From: Ovis canadensis
Taxonomy: Eukaryota; Chordata; Mammalia; Artiodactyla; Bovidae
Direction: 5' to 3'
Assembly (NCBI RefSeq): GCF_042477335.2
Contig: NC_091263.1
Location: 17,519,501 to 17,583,500 of the forward strand
Length of the DNA stretch: 64,000 bases
The translations under genes were made by a program, and so were the position numbers. This document shows, piece after piece, positions 57,690 through 64,000 of the stretch (position 1 is its first letter; each line of letters starts with the position of its first letter). The notes under the pieces were generated by a model, which was not told the DNA's origin, did no database searches, and saw nothing but the letters and a program-made list of their open reading frames with translations.

Positions 57690-58440
57690 GGTGCCCAGAG
57701 GCTTCTGACTCAAAATGGTAGTCTGACGATATGCATCTCACTCTTCTCCCTTCCATTAAAATTACAAAAAAAAATTTTTTGGTTAAAGATTTAAAGTACA
57801 AGGAGAACAATGAAGGTACTGTTGGTGGGCAGAACTTTTGCCAAGTGTGTGGAAGGTGGAAAATAGAGGGGGGATTGGCCTGATGAGGGAAGCTCAGGTA
57901 GAAACAGAAATCCAGAGCATCTTCCAGCCTGGAGTCGACATCAGCACCAGGGTGGAGGGGCCACAGAGCAACCACCAGAGCTGTTCACTGTGTAGACAGT
58001 GCTGATGGCCCATCCCTTATGAATCCAAACAGCTTGTCAGAGCGGGCTTTGTCCCTGAGCTAAGGCAAAAGGACTTCCCTAAGAAAGTGATCCATCCTGG
58101 GACACACCCCAGTGAGGCTGCTGGAGTCTGTGAGTGAGGTGGGGGTGTGTGTGCAGGAAATCCCCATCTCCACGACAGGCACGATGAGGAAAACAAGACA
58201 GGGCCGTGCCCAGGAAGGAAGTGTCTAGCCTGTCTCTGCAGTGGCTGTGCCGCTCCCTGTCTGTGGCATGCCCGTGCCTGGGTGTTTTTGGGGGTGTGTG
58301 CCCACTGACACCCTCCATGCTCAACTGTCCCATCTGGAACCTGCACTCAGCCTCTCCTCAAGGCTCAGGTACTGGTAAAAAAACTTCTACAGCTTTAAAG
58401 AAGATCCACACTGACTCTCCTAAACCATATGCGACTGAAA
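57690..58440 (+). mobile_element. Probable old L1 5' UTR-like sequence
   Basis: The block 'aatggtagtctgacgatatg', an A-rich stretch, 'gggggattggcctgatgagg' and 'tccagagcatcttccagcct' resembles an L1M 5' UTR. The assignment is by general likeness only. Confidence 0.35.
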
Positions 58441-58922
58441 AATATTGCCTGCCGCATCAGTAAACAAAGGATGCGCTGTCACAGTACAGCTGCCCCCAGG
58501 GACTCACGTTGGGAGCAGGATGCCTGCCAGCAAGCTATCAGCCACTGCAGCCACCCCCACGGGTGAACCCCGAGGACACTCAGGATGAGAAAGCACAGGA
58601 TGCTGGTCTGCAGAGCTGAGGTTCATATCGAAGAAATCATTGCAGTGAGTCCAGCCTCTTGCATCTTCCCCCACATAGAGAGGCACTAAGTTCCTTACCT
58701 TGTGATGTCTGGTTTTCTTTAATAGTAATCTTTTGATGTTCCAGTTACCTGATCTTTGTTGCAAACACTCCTATATATCCTGGCTCCTTCTTTACCTCTG
58801 CGGAGCTGCCTCTTAGAGTAATCTGATAGGCTGTGTCCTGGACTTAAGTCCTTAGAATGTCTGCCAAATAAAACATAGCTCTCAACTTTTAGGTTGTGCA
58901 ATTTTTTTTTTTTCAGTCGACA
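58441..58922 (+). mobile_element. Endogenous retrovirus LTR (ruminant type)
   Basis: The sequence has a TATA-like tatatat at 58,772-58,778, a CT-rich middle (tggctccttctttacctctg) and 'cttagagtaatctgataggc'. AATAAA lies at 58,867-58,872, and the end 'gttgtgcaattttttttttt' then tcagtcgaca matches ruminant ERV LTRs. No internal retroviral genes lie beside it, so it is probably a solo LTR. The left edge is uncertain and may lie further upstream. Confidence 0.72.
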
Positions 58923-59929
58923 TGTAATTCAAAAATAGGAACGGGTAAACAGGTATTTGGTGAAAATCATCAGGAAAAGAACAAGAGCACAAAGATGAAC
59001 AGAATGACTCATCTAAAGGAAATAGAAATGATTCAAATAACGGAAAACAGTTTACACCAGTGTTCTCAGAGTGAATAGCTTTCATCCAGAAAATGGGCAA
59101 GAGTTTCTGAAAATCAAAACATAGATTGCTGATATTACAGATATCATGGCTAGGTAAGGAGCTGCATGGGGCTGAGATGTTTTGAAGACACGGCCCAGGA
59201 AACCCCCGACACTGACCAGCGAGGATGACGGGGTTGGGAGACTGGGAAAGAGCACTGAAGCAGGAAGCAGAGGTCTAGACATCCAGCTTGATTCTAACAG
59301 AATCCAGAAAAAGAATAAAAGGAAGGGAGAACCTAGCTAAGAAATAATAGACGGAACTTTTCTTTAGTAGAAGCAATACAAGTTCTTAGATGGGGAACGG
59401 TTCCAGCAAGTGCCAAGCAGGATGAGGGAAAAGGAAGCCCAACTGCTCGCTTGGTGGACTTGTGTTGTCTGCTCGCTTTTTCCCTCTTGGTAACCAAGAG
59501 CTCCTCTGCTGTGTTCTAGAACTGCCCAATTAGTGTTTCTTCAGGGAGCTATGCAGAAACCGAGAGACCAGCTCCTGCCTTTCCTGAGGTTCCCAGCGCT
59601 TACAGATTTGTTAATTGTGAAACCAGAAGTGGCTGTTGTGGAGGACCACTTCAACCAGAGAAAATCCAACACGTAGGAGACCACCTCTGCGAGATGGGGG
59701 GAAAAGACCCAAACTGATAACATTGATAACAGCAGCCCTGTGGCCGTAGCTGATTTTACACTACCCCTTGGGCTTCCTACCAAGTACAGAAGAGTCTGAC
59801 GAGGGTTTCTGTCTCAAAAGTCATGATAATATAGTTAATATATCCTAAGGGAATTCCAATATTCTGTGGATAGAGAGAGGATCCCAGAAACTTCTAGAGA
59901 GGGGAGGAAGCTAATTATTTACCCAGGCA
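58923..59929. other. No gene seen; possible old L1 remnant at 58,925-59,340
   Basis: A-rich words such as 'atgaacagaatgactcatct' and 'ccagaaaaagaataaaagga' recall L1 sequence but are too diverged to assign. The rest is unrecognised. Confidence 0.35.
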
Positions 59930-60515
59930 TCTGAATTAGAGTGATATCCTGCCTGTCTCCACAGAAGATAAGGGAGCAGGGTCTTCAGTCTGCAGGGCAA
60001 GGGTATCGACTATGGATGGCAGTTCCTCAGTCCTCCTTCTCCTGAAGGAAAGAAGTCTCTTGAGACACAGAGCGGCTTCAAGCACCAGGAGTTTTATTAA
60101 GCGAAGTGAAAGTATGCCCTCGAGAAAAGTAGGCAAGTGGGCTGTCCCAGAACCAGAAACAGTCCTGCAACTGGGGTAGGGTTGGTTTCTCAGTGACGTA
60201 AAGTCCCTCTCCGTGTTCTACATTGTTTGATTGATGAGACTGTTGACAACTGTAAATGTGAATTTATTTTTAAAAGGGCATAGTGAACTCTGGGTTACTC
60301 TGAGTCATCTGTTGGGTCCTTGCCTGCCAACTGGTCCTGGCAGTTTGGAAAGCCCATTGGGTTTTTGATATCTGGTTTGGTCCTGATAAGTCTGGAAACT
60401 GAGCAGTCCTTAACCACAAAGGGGAGGGTCTCTGGAGGTGTCTGATCACAAGTGTCCAGGTGACAGAGGGAAGGATGACCCCTTCCAGGTTGGGGAGGGA
60501 CCTGCTCATGTCTGA
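59930..60515 (-). mobile_element. Putative endogenous retrovirus LTR
   Basis: On the minus strand a 'tgagcaggtccctccccaac' start, an AATAAA (complement at about 60,092-60,097) and an end near 'gacaggcaggatatca' give an LTR-like order of signals. No retroviral genes adjoin it. The family is not recognised, so this rests on layout alone. Confidence 0.4.
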
Positions 60516-60589
60516 CTAGTTACCTAACAAGAGAGTCTTTTGTTGTTGTTATTTTAAATAATTTTCTACTTTTATTGAGACAATCAAAT

Positions 60590-60708
60590 GATATTTTTTT
60601 GGCCACTCCACGAAGCATATGGGATCTTAGTTCCCCAACCAGTGATTGAACCCACACCTCCTGAGCAGAAGTGTGGAGTCTTAACCAGTGGACCACCAGG
60701 GAAGTTCT
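60590..60708 (-). mobile_element. CHR-type SINE, 5' part
   Basis: The minus strand reads 'agaacttccctggtggtcca', 'ctggttaagactccacactt' and 'gaactaagatcccatatgct', and then an A-rich tail that extends left toward 60,545. Confidence 0.85.
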
Positions 60709-61229
60709 GAACAGGGGAGGTTTTGAAGCTAGAATTCTGTTCTCAGTCACGTTACCAATCTACAAGTATGAAGGCAAAATAAAAATATTTTTGGATGAGT
60801 AAAATTTAGTCAGTTCATGAAAAGACTGTAATAAGTATATCAGCAGCATGAATGAGGGCTGAGTCAGGAGAACAGAAGTTGGATAGAAGGCAGAGGCCTG
60901 CTGGTGGTGCCTGGAAGCATCTCCAGTTGGAAGGGATTTATGTTTCACATTTCTTATGTATCGTTCTTGCTTGTTCTAAAGTGAGTGATACCTGCACATT
61001 TATGAAAACGACAGATACTCTGTTGGTTTTCTGTTCCTGAAATTGATCTAGCAGGCCAAAGCCCAGAAGTCTAACTTTATAGTCTAAAGGCAAAATGTGT
61101 TTGTTTTATAATGCAGTTGTTGGAACTGGGGGCACAGTGATTGGCTTCAAATAGCGATGAGGTGAATATAACTCTTCTGAGCAGAACCTGGCGGAGTTGG
61201 CATATGAACGCAACAATGACTGTAAGTGC
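60709..61229. other. No gene seen
   Basis: Unique AT-rich sequence without a supported gene or repeat. Confidence 0.45.
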
Positions 61230-61945
61230 ACTCTAGAACTAGGGTGAAGATGTAAACTGGTGGGAGTGGAGATTGGTGCAGCCACTATGAAGACCAGAGT
61301 GGAGGCTCCTCAAAAAACTAAAAAATAGAACTACCATGCGATCCTGGCATATACCCAGACAAAAATTCTAGTTAAAAAAGATATATGCACTCCTGTGTTC
61401 ACTGGAACATGATTCACGATAGCCAAGACATGGAATCAACCTAAATGTCTATCAACAGATGACTGTATAAAGAAGATTTGGGATATATATATATATATAT
61501 AATGGAATATTTCTTAGCCATAAAAAGAATGAAATAATGCCCTTTGCAGCAACATGGATGGATGTGGAGATGATCAAACTTAGTGAAACAGATCAGAAGG
61601 AGAAAGACAAATACGATATGATACCACTTGTATGTGGAACCTAATCTATGGCGCAAATGAACCTGCCTGTGAAACACAGCCTCAGGGACATGGAGAACAG
61701 ACTTGTGCTTAACAAAGGGGGAGGGGCTTGGGGAGGGATGGAGTGGGAGCGTAGGGTTATCACGTATAAGCTGTAACATACAGAGTGGATAAGCAAGGCC
61801 CCACTAACTCTATTCAGTGTCCTGTGATAAACCATAATGGAAAAGAATATGAAAAAGAGTGTATATATATATGTGTAACTGAGTCACTTTGCTATACAGC
61901 AGAAATTACCACAATGTTGTAAATCAACTCTAGTAAAATTAAGGA
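61230..61945 (+). mobile_element. L1 LINE, ORF2 end and 3' UTR
   Basis: The words 'actggtgggagtggagattg', 'accatgcgatcctggcatat', 'gatagccaagacatggaatc', 'ggatgtggagatgatcaaac' and, near the end, 'cacaatgttgtaaatcaact' make a continuous L1 3' portion. It includes a (TA)n at about 61,484-61,501. It is well preserved but 5'-truncated and full of stops. Confidence 0.9.
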
Positions 61946-62699
61946 AAGGAAATGGGGGAGGAAAGATGGGAGAACAGCAGTTGGGAGCTTAGTTTTTGCT
62001 CAGACAGCACCCTTGGGAGACAGGCTGAGTGGGGCAAGTCGCCTAGCTGCAGCCAGCGTTTGTGCTCCAGGAAAGCGTTCAGTCCATTAGAGCCTCCTTA
62101 CTTCTAAGGACAGATGTTACCCAGAACTGAATATGCACTCTCATTGTTGAGGTTCTGGTTAGAAGGTGCATGATATACTCTCATTTCTGGGAAGGGTAAA
62201 AAGATGCCTTTTTAGTGGACTAGTGCTTGTGTCTTACATATTTAAAAAGAAAAGGGAGGGAGAAAACCAAAATGTTCCACTTTTTTATAATTAAAAATTG
62301 GTGGGAAAGGCTTGGCCTCATTTCAGAGCAATGAATTTAACTCACAAAATACATAAACAACAGAGGAGAGAAACCAAAAAAATGCTAATTGATGATTCCA
62401 GGAGAGAAGTTCAATATCTTTTGGCTATATGGCAAAAGCTTACATTCTCAAGAGTCAACATTTCTAATGAAGTTCAAAGACTACAGGGCAAAAAGAAAAT
62501 GGACTAGTGAAGACTTTTTAATAATCCACAGTAGCTGGGGAGAAACAAAGATGGTTTTAAGGCTTGACGTATGCCATGCTGACTCCACTGGTTGAAGAAT
62601 GAAAAATTCAGCCTAAATGTTAGACTGTTCTTTCTGCTCCAGAGCAAATAACTTTCTTTAAATGATGTTTTTCTGCTCAACATTCAGTATACAGCTGTA
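61946..62699. other. No gene seen
   Basis: Unique sequence; an AT-rich patch at about 62,230-62,300. No gene is supported. Confidence 0.45.
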
Positions 62700-64000
62700 G
62701 TTTCAGTTCGGTTCAGTTCAGTCGCTCAGTCGTGTCCTACTTTTTGCGACCCCATGAATCGTAGCACGCCAGGCCTCCCTGTCCATCACCAACTCCCGGA
62801 GTTCACTCAAACTCATGTCCATTGAGTTGGTGATGCCATCCAGCCATCTCATCCTCTGTCATCCCCTTCTTCTCCTGCCCCCAATCCCTCCCAGCATCAG
62901 GGTCTTTTCCAATGAGTCAACTCTTTGCATGAGGTGGCCAAAGTACTGGAGTTTCAGCTTCAGCATCAGTCCTTCCAATGAACACCCAGGACCCATCTCC
63001 TTGTAGTCCAAGGGACTCTCAAGAGTCTTCTCCAACACCACAATTCAAAAGCATCAGTTCTTCGGCACTCAGCTTTCTTCACAGTCCAACTCTCACATTC
63101 ATACATGACCACTGGAAAAACCATACCCTTGACTAGACGGACATTTGTTGGCAAAGTAACATCTCTGCTTTTGAATATGTTATCTAAGTTGGTCATAACT
63201 TTCCTTCTTTTAATTTCATGGCTTCAATTACCATCTGCAGGGATTTTGGAGCCCCCCAAAATAAAGTCTGACACTGTTTCCACTCTTTCCCCATCTATTT
63301 CCCATGAAGTGATGGCACCAGATGCCATGAGCTTAGTTTTCTGAATGTTGAGCTTTAAGCCAACTTTTTCACTCTTTCACTTTCATCAAGAGGCTTTTTA
63401 GTTCCTCTTCACTTTCTGCCATAAGGGTGGTGTCATCCGCATATCTGAGGTTATTGCTATTTCTCCTGGCAATCTTGGTTCCAGCTTGTGCTTCATCCAG
63501 CTCAGCATTCCTCATGATATACTTTGCATAGAAGTTAAATAAGTAGGGTGACAGTATACGGGCTTGATGTACTCCTTTTCCTATTTGTAACTGTGGTTCC
63601 GTGTCCAGTTCTAACTGTTGCTTCCTGACCTGCATATAGGTTTCTCAAGAGGCAGGTCAGGTGGTCTGGTATTCCATCTCTTTCAGAATTTTCCACAGTT
63701 TATTGTAATCCACACAGTCAAAGGCTTTGCAATAGTCAATACAGCAAAAATAGATGTTTTTCTGGAACTGTCTTGCCTTTTTGATTATCCAATGAATGTT
63801 GGCAATTTGATCTCTGGTTCTTCTGCCTTTTCTAAAACCAGCTTGAACATCAGGAAGTTCACGGTTCATGTATTGCTGAAGCCTGGCTTGGAGAATTTTG
63901 AGTATTGCTTTACTAGCATGTGAGAGGAGTGCATTTGTGTGGTAGTTTGAGCATTCTTTGGCATTGCCTTTCTTTGGGATTGGAATGAAAAGTGACCTTT
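62700..64000 (-). mobile_element. BovB (RTE) LINE, at least 1.3 kb, runs off the window
   Basis: On the plus strand it begins with the reverse-complemented tail (ttcggttcagttcagtcgct) and continues into BovB coding sequence up to the last base. Compared with the copy at 16.5 kb it has a deletion of about 25 bases near 62,993 and one of about 15 bases near 63,208, plus single-base frameshifts. The 5' end lies beyond the window. Confidence 0.95.
63369..63869 (-). pseudogene. BovB reverse transcriptase remnant, frameshifted
   Basis: Two minus-strand frames carry recognisable RTE reverse-transcriptase blocks. The frame at 63,657-63,869 has the 'GFRKGRRTRDQIANI' block and the motif A region 'CCIDYCKAFDCVD' with its catalytic aspartate. 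The frame at 63,369-63,635 has 'QIGKGVHQARILSPYLFNFY' and the YADD motif. A frameshift near 63,674 and further indels separate them, and a third piece (62,966-63,196) continues downstream in another frame. The enzyme cannot be made from this copy. Confidence 0.88.

Noticed and set aside
1..64000. CRISPR array, operon, phage or other prokaryotic-type system
   Set aside because: Tandem arrays here are direct minisatellites without spacers; the repeat content is wholly ruminant. No operon-like gene runs exist.
1..64000. tRNA genes at the SINE heads
   Set aside because: The tRNA-like boxes belong to Bov-tA and CHR SINEs; no intact cloverleaf with a discrete gene context was seen.

Overview
This is vertebrate nuclear DNA from a ruminant, most likely a bovid (cattle, sheep, goat, buffalo or close kin). 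The reason is direct: the window is full of ruminant-restricted repeats. These are BovB (RTE-type LINE) copies with their ACTGA-type tails, tRNA-Glu/BovB composite SINEs (Bov-tA), a dimeric Bov-A2 SINE and CHR-type artiodactyl SINEs. They sit on a background of older mammalian repeats (L1, MIR, MER3/MER5-type hAT elements, MLT1-type LTRs). Nothing looks prokaryotic or plasmid-like, and no operon, CRISPR array, rRNA or tRNA gene is visible. Family assignments come from recognition by eye, not from a database search, so element boundaries are usually good to only about 10-50 bases.

Only one stretch looks like a cellular protein-coding gene. A CpG island of about 1.4 kb (about 26,990-28,400) holds a plus-strand first coding exon at 28,141-28,371. 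It encodes 77 residues, is proline/glutamine-rich with an acidic end, has a good Kozak context and ends at a phase-0 GTAGGT donor. I do not recognise the gene. The sequence to the right, at least to about 31.9 kb and possibly to the end of the window, is best read as its first intron. No second coding exon could be supported. The sequence to the left (1-26,990) looks intergenic.

Layout: 1-9 kb, LTR remnants, SINEs and L1 pieces. 9.65-9.92 kb, a 38-bp minisatellite of seven units. 10.0-10.7 kb, L1 fragments with a BovB tail nested inside and a visible target duplication. 14.8-15.6 kb, old L1. 16.5-17.6 kb, a 1-kb BovB 3' part with a 336-codon reverse-transcriptase frame. 17.7-18.0 kb, a rearranged SINE pair forming a hairpin. 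20.9-22.9 kb, BovB and CHR pieces. 23.8-25.1 kb, a cluster of hAT fragments. 27-28.4 kb, the CpG island and exon. 32-38 kb, nested SINE/MIR/L1 and a duplicated SINE-microsatellite block. 40-41.4 kb, an L1 carrying a SINE and a mariner-type MITE. 43.7, 45.0 and 48.2 kb, three further short tandem arrays. 53.9-56.6 kb, L1 and BovB. 57.7-60.5 kb, L1-like sequence and two LTRs. 61.2-61.9 kb, L1 3' end. 62.7-64.0 kb, a broken BovB that runs off the window.

I found no evidence for a previously undescribed multi-gene system. The points most worth checking are the unrecognised exon with its overlapping out-of-frame ATG, the tandem arrays as likely length polymorphisms, and the nested insertions that can be ordered in time.
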